Shown piece after piece: positions 16,244 through 24,795 of a stretch of DNA of 64,000 bases. This stretch comes from CAMFLJ01 sp965279255. Its GTDB lineage: Bacteria; Actinomycetota; Acidimicrobiia; Acidimicrobiales; Acidimicrobilacustridaceae. A program made the translations under genes and the position numbers. The notes beneath the pieces are model-generated. The model ran no database searches and had not been told where the DNA came from. It saw only the letters and a program-made list of their open reading frames with translations. The first letter of the stretch is position 1; the number at the start of each line of letters is the position of its first letter. The stretch is from assembly GCA_965279255.1 (NCBI GenBank), contig OZ257146.1, positions 1,674,001-1,738,000 of the forward strand, read 5' to 3'.

Positions 16244-17509
16244 TCAGCCGGATGCCGCGGTGTCGTCGCGACCGAGCACGATGCCGTAGGCCCGACGGGC
16301 CGCGGCGCCGGCGCTCGGCCAGGTGAAGTGCTCGAGCACCCGGTCGCGGGCCGCCACGGCCATCTCGGCGAGGCGCTCGCGGTCGTCGTCGAGCTCGGTG
16401 ATCGCCGAGCGCAGCGCCTCGACGTCGCCCGGGGGGACCAGGAGCCCGCAGCCACCCTCGAGCTCGAACGGGATGCCACCGACGGCCGAGGCCACCACCG
16501 GCGTGCCGTGGGCCATGGCCTCGAGCACGACGAGCGGGAGCGTGTCGGCCCTGGTCGGGAAGACGAAGAGGTCGGCCCATCGGAACAGCGCCCCCACCTC
16601 GTCGTCGCTCAGGCGCCCCGGGTAGACGATGCGCTGGCCGGGACCGCACCGCGACGCGTAGTCGTCGTAGTCGATGACCTCGCGCTGGTCCCCGCCGACC
16701 ACCAGGGTGAAGGGCCGGTCGAGGGTCGTGAACGCGTCGAGCAGCACGTCGACGCCCTTGTTCGGGGTGTGGTTGGCGAGGAAGAAGGCCCGGAGCCCGT
16801 CGGCCCCCTCCCCCACCCCGACCCTGTCGAGGTGCGTGGCGTCATCGCGACCAGCGTCGACGTCGGGAACCTCGACACCGTTCGACACGATCGAGGTCGG
16901 CACCGCGGCCCCGTCGAGGCGGTCGACCACCGGGCCATCGGCCGGAGAGAGCAACAGCATGCGGGTGGCGTGGCGCACCGACCATCGCACGGGACGATCG
17001 ACGAACACCGACCACACCGCCCGCTGGGCCCGACCCATCTGGTTGATCACCGGGCCGTCGGCGATCTCGACGAAGCCGTGGGTCGAGATCACGTACGGCA
17101 CGCCGGCGCGACGAGCGGCACGGGCCACACGCTTCATCTCGAGCGACGGCGTCGGGTTGTGCAGGTGCACGAGGTCGTAGCCGCCGTGGGCCACCTTGCG
17201 GGGCAGGTCCGAGCGGTACAACAGCGTGCGGTAGCGGTTCGGCAGGAAGCGGCTGGTCCAGCTCAGGGGGTTCCAGACCTTCACCGGCAGGCGCCGGGGC
17301 ACCACGCCGCCACCCATGGCCACCCCACCGGTGGGCTGCACCCCCATGTTGGCGATGTCGATCGTGACGTCGTCGAACCGGGCGAGCTGCTCGCTGAGTC
17401 GCTCCGCGGCGCGGCTGGCGCCGCTCACCGAGAGGTGGGGCGGGACGACGACCGCAGCCAGCACCCGCATCGGGGCATCGGCGGCGGAGGCGGGCACGAC
17501 GTCGGCCAT
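16244..17509 (-). CDS. glycosyltransferase family 4 (GT-B)
   Basis: 421 residues from the ATG at 17509, whose A is shared with the TGA of the upstream epimerase gene, so translation is coupled. The acceptor half begins MRVLAAVVVPPHLSVSGASR. The donor half carries FFLANHTPNKGVDVLLDAF and the GT4 E-x7-E region ADTLPLVVLEAMAHGTPVVA, then SAVGGIPFELEGGCGLLVPP. It would retain donor configuration while adding a sugar from a nucleotide donor to the lipid-linked oligosaccharide in the cytoplasm. Donor and acceptor cannot be read from sequence. An upstream in-frame ATG at 17557 lies inside the epimerase gene. Confidence 0.9.
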   Translation of the reverse strand: MADVVPASAADAPMRVLAAVVVPPHLSVSGASRAAERLSEQLARFDDVTIDIANMGVQPTGGVAMGGGVVPRRLPVKVWNPLSWTSRFLPNRYRTLLYRSDLPRKVAHGGYDLVHLHNPTPSLEMKRVARAARRAGVPYVISTHGFVEIADGPVINQMGRAQRAVWSVFVDRPVRWSVRHATRMLLLSPADGPVVDRLDGAAVPTSIVSNGVEVPDVDAGRDDATHLDRVGVGEGADGLRAFFLANHTPNKGVDVLLDAFTTLDRPFTLVVGGDQREVIDYDDYASRCGPGQRIVYPGRLSDDEVGALFRWADLFVFPTRADTLPLVVLEAMAHGTPVVASAVGGIPFELEGGCGLLVPPGDVEALRSAITELDDDRERLAEMAVAARDRVLEHFTWPSAGAAARRAYGIVLGRDDTAASG

Positions 17510-18462
17510 CAGCGGTACTGGTCGATCATCGCCTGCGGGACGTCGGGGTCGGCCCACAGCTCCTCGATCGCCTGGGGGACGTCACGCTTGGGGGTCCAGC
17601 CGAACTGCTCGTTGATGCGGTCGATGCGGGCCCGCAGCATCGGGCGGTCGACGGGACGGAGCCGGGCGGCGTCCTGCTCGACCACGAAGTCGATGCCCGA
17701 GGCGGTGCGGACCATCTCGAGGATCTCCTCGGCCGAGTGGTCGACCGAGGTGCCGAGGTTGACCGTGCGGACATCGCCCGGGGTGACGTCGCCGTTCAGG
17801 GCACAGGCCGCGAACCCGTCGGCGATGTCGCCGACGTGGATGTAGTCGCGACGCGACGTGAGGTTGCCGAGCTGGAGGGTGCGCCGTCCCGCCTTCAGCT
17901 GGGCGACGACCTCGGGGAACAGGTGGGGGTTCGTCTCACCCGGGCCGACGGCGTTGAACAGGCGCACGACGACGGCGGCCACGCCACGGTCCTCGGCGAA
18001 GTACCGCATCCACTCCTCGCCCTGGAGTTTGCTCCACCCGTAGACGTCGGAGGGGCCGACCACCGAGGTGACCTCGTCGTGGGGCTCGGTGTCGGGCCGG
18101 TACACGGCACCGCTGCTGGCGAACACCACCCGGCTGCCCTTCGGGGCTCCGGACAGGATCGAGACCGTGCCCGTCACGTTGGTCGAGGTGGTGAGCACCG
18201 GGAACGACTCGCACTCGGGGATGTAGTGGATGGCGGCGAGGTGCACGATCACGTCGGGCGCGACCTCGGCGAGGGTCGCCGCGGTGGACTCCCCGTCGGT
18301 GATGTCACCGACCACGAACGAGAACCGGTCGGCCTCGTCGTCCCTGAAGCGCACCTCGCCGTATCGGACGCTGTCGAGGACGGTGACGTCGTGATCGTCG
18401 TAGAGCAGCCGCGTGAGGGTGCGGCCGACGTAGCCGTTGCCGCCGGTGATGAGGATCTTCAT
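17509..18462 (-). CDS. NAD-dependent sugar-nucleotide epimerase/dehydratase (SDR)
   Basis: 317 residues of the extended short-chain dehydrogenase family. The N-terminal Rossmann motif is ITGGNGYVGRTL. The active-site Ser/Tyr/Lys are in VFASSGAVY and DVYGWSKLQGEEW (YxxxK). RRDYIHVGDIADG matches the substrate-binding region of UDP-galactose 4-epimerase-like enzymes. It probably epimerises or dehydrates a nucleotide sugar feeding cluster A. The downstream GT4 gene overlaps its stop, and its start overlaps the end of the upstream GT2 gene (18459) by four bases. The exact substrate is uncertain. Confidence 0.87.
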   Translation of the reverse strand: MKILITGGNGYVGRTLTRLLYDDHDVTVLDSVRYGEVRFRDDEADRFSFVVGDITDGESTAATLAEVAPDVIVHLAAIHYIPECESFPVLTTSTNVTGTVSILSGAPKGSRVVFASSGAVYRPDTEPHDEVTSVVGPSDVYGWSKLQGEEWMRYFAEDRGVAAVVVRLFNAVGPGETNPHLFPEVVAQLKAGRRTLQLGNLTSRRDYIHVGDIADGFAACALNGDVTPGDVRTVNLGTSVDHSAEEILEMVRTASGIDFVVEQDAARLRPVDRPMLRARIDRINEQFGWTPKRDVPQAIEELWADPDVPQAMIDQYR

Positions 18463-19295
18463 TCGGTCTTCCTGCCGTCAGGGCCGGACGAGCGAGGGTC
18501 CGCGGAGGACAGCTCGACGGCCGGGGGGAGGGGTCGGAACTTGCGATGGGCCCAGGCCGGGTTGCGTCCGTTCACCCAGCACTTGACCTTGAAACGGTAG
18601 TAGGAGCGCTTCCAGTGCTCGGACGGGCCGTACTCGTCGGCGATCCGGGCGAGCTCCTCGGTCGGCTCACCGGACATGCTCATGTTGCCCCCGTGCCGGC
18701 GGTACACCGCGACCCGCTGAGCGACCCGGGCGAACGGGGCGCGGGCCATGGCGTCGGTGAGGAACTTGTAGTCGGCCGCCACGGGGAACGACAGGTCGTA
18801 CCCGCCGATCTCGTCGTAGAGCGTGCGCTCGACGTAGGTGGCCATGTTGCACGGCCACGACCACCCGAGCATGGCGTGCAGCTCGGAGCTGAGGCGCTCG
18901 GGCGGCGCGGAGATCGTGCCCTGGTGGCGGAAGTGCTCGTCGGTCCACACGTAGGAACCGGTGACCCACCGCCGACCGCTCTCGACGTAGCGCCGGGCCA
19001 GCGCGTCGAGCGCGCCCGGCAACAGGACATCGTCGGAGCCGAGGAAGCCGACGAGCACGCCCGTCGACGCCCGGTACCCGATGTTGGTCGCGTCGAAGAG
19101 GCCGTCGTCGTGGCCGCTACCGACCATCGTGCAACCGGCGGCCGTGGCGATCTCGACCGTGCGGTCGGTGCTGCCGCCGTCGACGACGACGTGCTCGACC
19201 TCGAGGCCGGGCACGGCCTGCATCTTCACCGAGGCGATGCAGGTGTCCATCCAGGCTTCGCTGTTGAACGTGGGGGTGACCACGCTGACGATCAT
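18459..19295 (-). CDS. glycosyltransferase family 2 (GT-A), tandem copy 1
   Basis: 278 residues starting directly with the GT-A fold: VSVVTPTFNSEAWMDTCIAS, nucleotide site VVVDGGSTDRTVEI, and a DxD-like metal region in LVGFLGSDDVLLPGALDALA. The C-terminal half has ERTLYDEIGGYDLSFPVAAD and RVAVYRRHGGNMSMSG. It adds a sugar to a lipid-linked intermediate. The neighbouring gene at 19306-20139 is alignable along its whole length with roughly 70% or more identical residues by eye. The pair therefore arose by tandem duplication and may add similar sugars at successive positions. It overlaps the downstream epimerase gene by four bases. Confidence 0.9.
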   Translation of the reverse strand: MIVSVVTPTFNSEAWMDTCIASVKMQAVPGLEVEHVVVDGGSTDRTVEIATAAGCTMVGSGHDDGLFDATNIGYRASTGVLVGFLGSDDVLLPGALDALARRYVESGRRWVTGSYVWTDEHFRHQGTISAPPERLSSELHAMLGWSWPCNMATYVERTLYDEIGGYDLSFPVAADYKFLTDAMARAPFARVAQRVAVYRRHGGNMSMSGEPTEELARIADEYGPSEHWKRSYYRFKVKCWVNGRNPAWAHRKFRPLPPAVELSSADPRSSGPDGRKTE

Positions 19296-19305
19296 TCGAC
19301 GAGCT

Positions 19306-20139
19306 TCATTCGATCATCCCGAGGTCAGGGCCCGACGGACGAGGCTCCGGGGGGAGCTCGACGGCCGGGGGAAGGGGTCGGTACTTGCGATAGGCCCAGA
19401 CCGGGTTGCGGGCGTTGACCCAGCTCTTGACCATCAGACGGTAGTAGGTGCGCTTCCACGGCTCGGACGGCCCGTACTCGAGCGACACCCGCTCGAGCTC
19501 GTCGAGCGCCGCGTTCGACATGCTCTCGTTCTCGCCGTGACGTCGGAACACCGCGACCACCTGGTCGACCCGGGCGAACGGCGTCCTGGTCATGGCCTCG
19601 GTGAAGAACTTGTAGTCGGCCGCCACCGGGAACGACAGGTCGAACCCGCCGATCTCGTCGAACAGGCTGGGCTCGACGTAGGTGGCCATGTGGAGGGGCC
19701 ACGACCACCCGAGCATGGCGTGCAGCTCGGCACTCAGCCGCTCGGGCGGGGCAGCGATGGTGCCCTCGGGCCGCAGGTGGCCGTCGGTCCACTGATACGA
19801 GCCGGTGACCCACCGCCGACCGGTCTCGACGTAGCGCCGGGCCAGCGCGTCGAGCGCGCCCGGCAACAGGACGTCGTCGGCACCGAGGAATCCCACGAGC
19901 GCGCCCGTCGCCGCCCGGTAGCCGATGTTGGTCGCGTCGAAGATGCCCTCGTCCTTGCCGTCACCGACGATCGTGCAGCCTGCGGCACGGGCCAGCTCGA
20001 CCGTGCGGTCGCTGCTGCCCCCGTCGACGACGAGGTGCTCGACATCCAGGCCCGGGGCCGTCTGCATCCGGACCGATGCCGCACAGGTCCCGATCCACTT
20101 CTCGCTGTTGAAGGTGGGGGTGACCACGGTGATGATCAC
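19306..20139 (-). CDS. glycosyltransferase family 2 (GT-A), tandem copy 2
   Basis: 277 residues from the GTG at 20139, placed exactly as the start of its tandem paralogue; the GAGAGG-containing leader supports it. Motifs are TVVTPTFNSEKWIGTC, VVDGGSSDRTVEL, LVGFLGADDVLLPGALDALA and DEIGGFDLSFPVAADYKFF. Differences from copy 1 concentrate in the C-terminal third, where acceptor recognition usually lies. It is the first gene of a coupled run (GT2-GT2-epimerase-GT4) read leftwards, with a 10-base gap to copy 1. An in-frame ATG at 20202 is rejected because the extra residues match nothing in the paralogue. Confidence 0.9.
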   Translation of the reverse strand: MIITVVTPTFNSEKWIGTCAASVRMQTAPGLDVEHLVVDGGSSDRTVELARAAGCTIVGDGKDEGIFDATNIGYRAATGALVGFLGADDVLLPGALDALARRYVETGRRWVTGSYQWTDGHLRPEGTIAAPPERLSAELHAMLGWSWPLHMATYVEPSLFDEIGGFDLSFPVAADYKFFTEAMTRTPFARVDQVVAVFRRHGENESMSNAALDELERVSLEYGPSEPWKRTYYRLMVKSWVNARNPVWAYRKYRPLPPAVELPPEPRPSGPDLGMIE

Positions 20140-20191
20140 GTAGAGCCCTCTCTGTCCGCTCCCGCTCGGAGCAACCGCCACGACTGCCGAC

Positions 20192-20207
20192 GGCCGGACC
20201 ACCGGCC
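20192..20207. promoter_or_regulatory. 6-bp inverted repeat in divergent intergenic region
   Basis: GGCCGG-ACCA-CCGGCC lies between the divergent GT2 copy 2 and GT26 genes, just before a TACGCT hexamer (20210-20215) that could be a -10 for the plus-strand gene. It is short and GC-rich, so it may be chance. Confidence 0.3.
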
Positions 20208-20291
20208 GCTACGCTCCATCTTCTCGCGCCAGGCGGTCGAGGCCGGACGATTCGCCTGTTCCCCATCCTCCGGCAGCCGGTGGAGGACGTT

Positions 20292-21059
20292 GTGAACGAC
20301 GACCCGAGGGTGGATGTGCTCGGCGTGCCGGTCAGTGCGACGACGATGGCCAAGGCCCTCGACCGCGTCGAGGGCTGGATCGTCGACCGCGACAAGCACT
20401 TCGCCACCTTCACCGGTGTCCACGGCGTGATGGAGAGCCAGAACGACCCGGAGCTGCTGCGCATCCACCAGCAGGCGGGCATGGTCGCACCCGACGGCAT
20501 GCCGATGGTGTGGTCGTCGCGGCTGGCCGGCGTGAAGGACGTGACCCGCGTGTACGGCCCGGACTTCCTCCTGGCCATGAGCGAGCGCGCGGCGGCCAAG
20601 GGCTACTCGTCGTTCTTCTACGGCGGCAACGAGGGCATCGCCGACCAGCTCGCCGCCTCGCTGGGTGAGCGCTTCCCCGGCCTGCCCGTCGCCGGCACGT
20701 GGTGCCCGCCGTTCCGACCGCTGACCGACGACGAGATCGCCGAGGTCGTGGCCATGATCAACGGCTCGGGCGCCGACATGGTGTGGGTGGGCCTGAGCAC
20801 CCCCAAGCAGGAGCGTTGGATGTCGCAGTTCCTGCCGCTGCTCGACGTGCCCGTGCTGCTGGGGGTGGGTGCCGCCTTCGACATCCACTCGGGCAACCTG
20901 CGCCAGGCGCCGCCGCGGCTGCAGAAGATGGGGCTGGAGTGGGCCTACCGCCTCGCGATGGAGCCCAAGCGCCTGTGGCGCCGGTACTTCTACAACAACC
21001 CTCGGTTCGTCTGGGCCCTCGCCCGCCGTCGCCCGAAGCTCATCGAGGCGTCGAGCTGA
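20292..21059 (+). CDS. WecG/TagA/CpsF-family glycosyltransferase (GT26)
   Basis: 255 residues. The start is the GTG at 20292, because GGAGG ends five bases upstream; the earlier GTG at 20280 overlaps that ribosome site. Family motifs are VDVLGVPVSATTMAKALDRV, MVAPDGMPMVWSSRLAG, RVYGPDFLLAMSERAAAKGY, FFYGGNEGIADQLA, VWVGLSTPKQERWM and LLGVGAAFDIHSGNLRQAPP. Family members transfer ManNAc-type sugars to undecaprenyl-linked acceptors as the second step of repeat-unit or teichoic-acid assembly. It therefore probably acts right after the sugar transferase gene lying convergently 28 bases away. Confidence 0.93.
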   Translation: MNDDPRVDVLGVPVSATTMAKALDRVEGWIVDRDKHFATFTGVHGVMESQNDPELLRIHQQAGMVAPDGMPMVWSSRLAGVKDVTRVYGPDFLLAMSERAAAKGYSSFFYGGNEGIADQLAASLGERFPGLPVAGTWCPPFRPLTDDEIAEVVAMINGSGADMVWVGLSTPKQERWMSQFLPLLDVPVLLGVGAAFDIHSGNLRQAPPRLQKMGLEWAYRLAMEPKRLWRRYFYNNPRFVWALARRRPKLIEASS

Positions 21060-21087
21060 ACCAGCTGCACACTGCACGCACGGGCCC

Positions 21088-21834
21088 CTAGAAGCCCTTG
21101 TGGTCGCCCAGCATCGCCTTCGGGGTGGCGAGGATGATCCGCAGGTCGGTGCGCAGGCTGATCTGGCTGAGGTACTCGATGTCGAGGTCGGTGCGCTCGT
21201 GCATGAGGCCGTCGCCGCGGGCGTTGATCTGCCACAGGCCGGTGAGGCCGGGGCGCACGACCATCCGGGCGTACTGCCACGGCTCGTACTTGGCCACGAC
21301 GGACGGCAGCTCGGGCCGGGGGCCCACGATGCTCATGTCGCCCCGGAGGACGTTGAAGATCTGCGGGGACTCGTCGATGCTCCACTTGCGCAGGAAGCGA
21401 CCGACGCTCGTCAGCAGCGGGTGCGACTTGGTCTTGTGGGTGCGGCGGCGGTCGTCGCCCTCCCAACGACCCGGGCCGCTGCGGCGGTCGGGCTTCATGG
21501 TCCGGAACTTCAGCACCTCGAGGGGCACGCCGTCGCGGCCGAGGCGGACCTGGCGGAACAGCACCGGGCGGCCCATGGTCATCCGCACCGAGACAGCGGC
21601 CACGATCAGGATGGGTGACAGCACGACGAGGCCGACCGACGCGATGAGCAGGTCGAGCATGCGCTTGCCGTAGCGGGCGTAGAACGTGCGGTTCCGGCTC
21701 CCAGCGGGGGCGACGATGAGTTCGAGGCGGGGCTGGGCCTCCGGTGACAGCATCGTCGGTCGGGCGAAGCCCACCGAGTCGGGGCTGCCGTCCACAGGAT
21801 GTCGCACGTCGTCTCGTTGCTGTTGTGAGGCCAT
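21088..21834 (-). CDS. undecaprenyl-phosphate sugar transferase (initiating enzyme 2)
   Basis: 248 residues, closely similar along its length to the enzyme at 14936-15670: same TM segment position, VLFRQVRLGRDGVPLEVLKF, SIDESPQIFNVLRGDMSIVG, VRPGLTGLWQINARG, and a matching C-terminus ATPKAMLGDHKGF against ATPKAMFGDHKGY. One visible difference is SIDES here where the paralogue and most relatives have SIDEL. The N-terminal 40 residues differ. Both catalyse transfer of a phosphosugar to undecaprenyl phosphate. The two copies lie about 6 kb apart in the same orientation and could recombine. It is convergent with the GT26 gene. Confidence 0.92.
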   Translation of the reverse strand: MASQQQRDDVRHPVDGSPDSVGFARPTMLSPEAQPRLELIVAPAGSRNRTFYARYGKRMLDLLIASVGLVVLSPILIVAAVSVRMTMGRPVLFRQVRLGRDGVPLEVLKFRTMKPDRRSGPGRWEGDDRRRTHKTKSHPLLTSVGRFLRKWSIDESPQIFNVLRGDMSIVGPRPELPSVVAKYEPWQYARMVVRPGLTGLWQINARGDGLMHERTDLDIEYLSQISLRTDLRIILATPKAMLGDHKGF

Positions 21835-21947
21835 CGAGGTCTCCGTCGCTTCGGGTGGGAGGCGGCGTCAGGATCATGCCACCGACTGGTGAGCCGGATT
21901 ACCGGTGTCACCAGAGACATCGGCCGCTCGGCGCCGAGAGTTGAGCC

Positions 21948-23363
21948 TCAGCCGCGCGGGACGTCCTGGCCCGTTGCGATCTCGCCGTTCCGTGTCCGCA
22001 ACACCACTCCGATGCCGATGCCGATCATGGACCACAACCACACCGCGGCCATGGGCGTCTCGAAGGTCGGATCGAAGAACGCGTTGACGAGCATGCCCGC
22101 CACCGCAGCCCCACTGATCAGCGCCAACCGTGGCACCGCCCCGATGCGAGTGGCCAGCGACCGGCGCCGTGGGCGCGCCAGCGGCAGCACCCGCCCGAAC
22201 CAGCTCAACAGCAGCACCGCCCAGATGATCGCCCCGACGATGCCCAACCGGGCCAGCACCGTCAGGTGGCTGTTGTGCGGGTTGCGGAGGGCCTTGTCCT
22301 CGTGGGTGGGGAGGAACGACGCCCCGAGGTTGGGGCCGAACCCCCATCCGTTCTCGAGTCGGTCGGTGCGCACGGTCGCGTCGAGGACGCGGGTCCAGAG
22401 GACCGATCGGAAGTTCTCGGTGTCGGAGAGCTGCGACGACGAGCTGCTCGGGTCGTTGCTGACCAGCGACTCGACGTTGGCGAACAGCTGCGTCGGGGAG
22501 AAGTTGCGCTGGCCGCTGGAGATGCTCAGGTTCAGCCCCCACGCCACGATCATCAGGGCGAGCAGCACCCCGGCGGCCGCGGTCCACCGGAACCGGAGAC
22601 GGCGGCCCCACAGCAGCATCGCCAGGCCGATCACGGTCATCGCCGCGAGGAACCCGCCGCGGCTCTGGGTGGCGACGAGCAGGATCGTGAGCACGCCGGT
22701 GACGATGCCCGCCACCGTCGCCCGGTCGCGGCGACCGGTGGAGGCGAGGTAGACGACGGCGATGGCGACCTGGACCCCGAGGTTGCCGGGCCGGTGGCCA
22801 CCGAGGAGCGGCACGTCGGAGCCCGGGATGATCGGCGGCAGCGTCTTGAGCGACGGGATCGTGGAGATGATCAGCCGGAAGGGCGCGATCACGATCATGT
22901 AGGGCACGAAGCGGCCGTAGACCTCGAGCAACCCCGCCGGGGTGAAGCGGCGGTCGACGTTGCCCAGCCCGTAGGCGATCAACGCGAACAGCGCGTAGTA
23001 CACGAGGGCGGAGTCGCGCACGACGTCGAGGATCGGGTAGCTCAACGACGTGACGAGCCGCAGCGCCCCCCAGCCGAGGAAGGCGAGCACCATGAGCGGG
23101 GCGAGCCAACGGCCTCGGGCGAAGCCGGCCAGCGGGTTGCGGCGGATGAGGAGCTCGGCGACGCACACCACGAGGACGATCTCTGTGACGTAGAGCGGCA
23201 CGCCGGGCACACCGAGCACGCCGAAGGGCCGGTCGAGCAGGGCGAGGCCCGCCAACAGCAGCAGGAGCGCCGTGCCGGCCACGGTCGTCCCCGTGGGCGG
23301 GACCCGACGGGCCGCGGTCGAACCGGTCGGCGCCGCCGGGGGCCGGGGCTCGACGAGAGTCAT
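21948..23363 (-). CDS. O-antigen ligase/Wzy-like polymerase membrane protein
   Basis: 471 residues with about ten or more hydrophobic segments, beginning TTVAGTALLLLLAGLALLDR. The long extracytoplasmic loop and the RNPHNSHLTVLARLGIVG motif are hallmarks of the O-antigen ligase family (the conserved His of H-N-x-x-L). It would join lipid-linked repeat units outside the membrane or ligate the chain to an acceptor. Its start lies immediately after the stop of the Wzz-like gene (23366), fitting the usual polymerase/chain-length pair. The polymerase and ligase roles cannot be separated by sequence. Confidence 0.88.
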   Translation of the reverse strand: MTLVEPRPPAAPTGSTAARRVPPTGTTVAGTALLLLLAGLALLDRPFGVLGVPGVPLYVTEIVLVVCVAELLIRRNPLAGFARGRWLAPLMVLAFLGWGALRLVTSLSYPILDVVRDSALVYYALFALIAYGLGNVDRRFTPAGLLEVYGRFVPYMIVIAPFRLIISTIPSLKTLPPIIPGSDVPLLGGHRPGNLGVQVAIAVVYLASTGRRDRATVAGIVTGVLTILLVATQSRGGFLAAMTVIGLAMLLWGRRLRFRWTAAAGVLLALMIVAWGLNLSISSGQRNFSPTQLFANVESLVSNDPSSSSSQLSDTENFRSVLWTRVLDATVRTDRLENGWGFGPNLGASFLPTHEDKALRNPHNSHLTVLARLGIVGAIIWAVLLLSWFGRVLPLARPRRRSLATRIGAVPRLALISGAAVAGMLVNAFFDPTFETPMAAVWLWSMIGIGIGVVLRTRNGEIATGQDVPRG

Positions 23364-23365
23364 GC

Positions 23366-24742
23366 TCAGGCCGGCGGGTCGACGACGACGCCGAGAGCGG
23401 CGTGACCGAGCGAGTCCATCTCCCTGCGCATGGCGAACAGCGGGTCGAGGAGCTCACCGTCGAGCACAACGAGAACCGCCGCGTCGCTCGCGTCGAACAG
23501 GTCGAGGGCGCTCTCGTGGTTCACGTCGGCATCGGGGACGACCAGGATGGCATCGACGTCCATGCCCCGCGCCGCGAGTGCGGCGAGGATCTCCTTGCCG
23601 TTGTTGCTCCCGTCGATCCAGAGCCCGTCGGCGTCGATGACCTGCAGCTTGGTCGAGGTGAACCGTGCGCCTCGTTCCGGGCCCAGCTCGACCAGTGCGA
23701 CCGTGGTGCCGGTGCGCGCCATCACGTTGGCGACCTCGCTGGCCATGCGGGACGTGCGGGCCACCAGGCCGGCCGAGAGGCTGCCGTCGGTGTTGCGCCC
23801 GACCGGCAGCACCAGGCCGAGAGGCCGGTCGCCGGACAGGGTGTGCTGGAGGGCGAGACCGACCACGGGGGCGACCTCAGCGGGCGGCTGGGGCAGGAAC
23901 CGGGAGCGCTTCGCGCCAACCGCGAGCAGGGGCGCACCCAGAACCTCGCTGGCGCTCTCGGCCCCGCTGACCCACGGGCGGCGGCGGGCGATGACGGCGA
24001 TCGCGATGAGGCACAGCACCAGCGCCCCGACCACAGCGACCGGGACGTACCGGCTCATCGACGAGAGCAGCGAGCTCGACACGGCCGGGTCGGCCACCAC
24101 GTCGACGACGACGTTGCTCGTCGAGCCGGCGAGGACGGCGTCGCTGCGCTGGGTGTTGAGGTCCTCCACCTGCTTGGTGAGGGAGTTGTACTCGGTGTTG
24201 AGCTGGGCGTAGGCCCCGGTGTTCGCGGGCTCCCGTGAGAGCCGGTCGCCGACCTCGGCCTGCTTGGTCTCGAGCGGGGCGAGCGCCTCGTCGATGGCGG
24301 CGACCTTGGCGTCGCTCTCGGCGCGGGCCTTCTCGGCCGACACCTCCTGGTAGGCCTGCACCAGGGCCCCGGCGCCACTGGTGGCCGACCCCGACGACGC
24401 GGCGGTGACGACCACGTCGACGGTGCTGGAGTCCTGCGCGGTGTAGGCGCTCACGCTGTCGAGGTTGGACCCCGAGATCGACTCGGCCCGGGCCACCACG
24501 TCAGGGGCTGCCAGGGCGGCGGCCACCTCCGACGTGACCCGGGACGCGTCGCTCGCGTTGGTGCCGTTGGACTGGCTGGCGACCGCGACGCCCACGGTCA
24601 TGGAGACCTTGGGCGAGTAGGACACCGCGGCGTAGAGCATCCCCACGATCGCGGCGAGGACGACGACACCCAGCACCTGGAGCCGGTAGCGCTGCAGGCC
24701 GGCGACCAACGATGGCGTGTGTTGCTCGGACGGCTCTGACAC
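23366..24742 (-). CDS. Wzz-like chain-length protein with degenerate BY-kinase-like domain
   Basis: 458 residues from the GTG at 24742. TM1 (about 20-40, LQVLGVVVLAAIVGMLYAAV) and TM2 (about 240-260) flank a coiled-coil-rich extracytoplasmic part, as in Wzz proteins. The C-terminal about 180 residues follow the layout of a bacterial tyrosine kinase: GLVLPVGRNTDGSLSAGLVA where Walker A should be, then TVALVELGPERG for Walker A', ILVVPDADVNHES for Walker B, and LGVVVDPPA at the end. GK[ST] is absent and there is no Tyr-rich tail. It is probably an inactive scaffold controlling chain length for the adjacent Wzy-like protein. Compare the intact kinase at 44714-46333. Confidence 0.8.
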   Translation of the reverse strand: MSEPSEQHTPSLVAGLQRYRLQVLGVVVLAAIVGMLYAAVSYSPKVSMTVGVAVASQSNGTNASDASRVTSEVAAALAAPDVVARAESISGSNLDSVSAYTAQDSSTVDVVVTAASSGSATSGAGALVQAYQEVSAEKARAESDAKVAAIDEALAPLETKQAEVGDRLSREPANTGAYAQLNTEYNSLTKQVEDLNTQRSDAVLAGSTSNVVVDVVADPAVSSSLLSSMSRYVPVAVVGALVLCLIAIAVIARRRPWVSGAESASEVLGAPLLAVGAKRSRFLPQPPAEVAPVVGLALQHTLSGDRPLGLVLPVGRNTDGSLSAGLVARTSRMASEVANVMARTGTTVALVELGPERGARFTSTKLQVIDADGLWIDGSNNGKEILAALAARGMDVDAILVVPDADVNHESALDLFDASDAAVLVVLDGELLDPLFAMRREMDSLGHAALGVVVDPPA

Positions 24743-24795
24743 TGGTGCTCCGTGGGTGGCGTGGGGGTGGGCCGGGGCCCGGGGATCGCGGGTGG

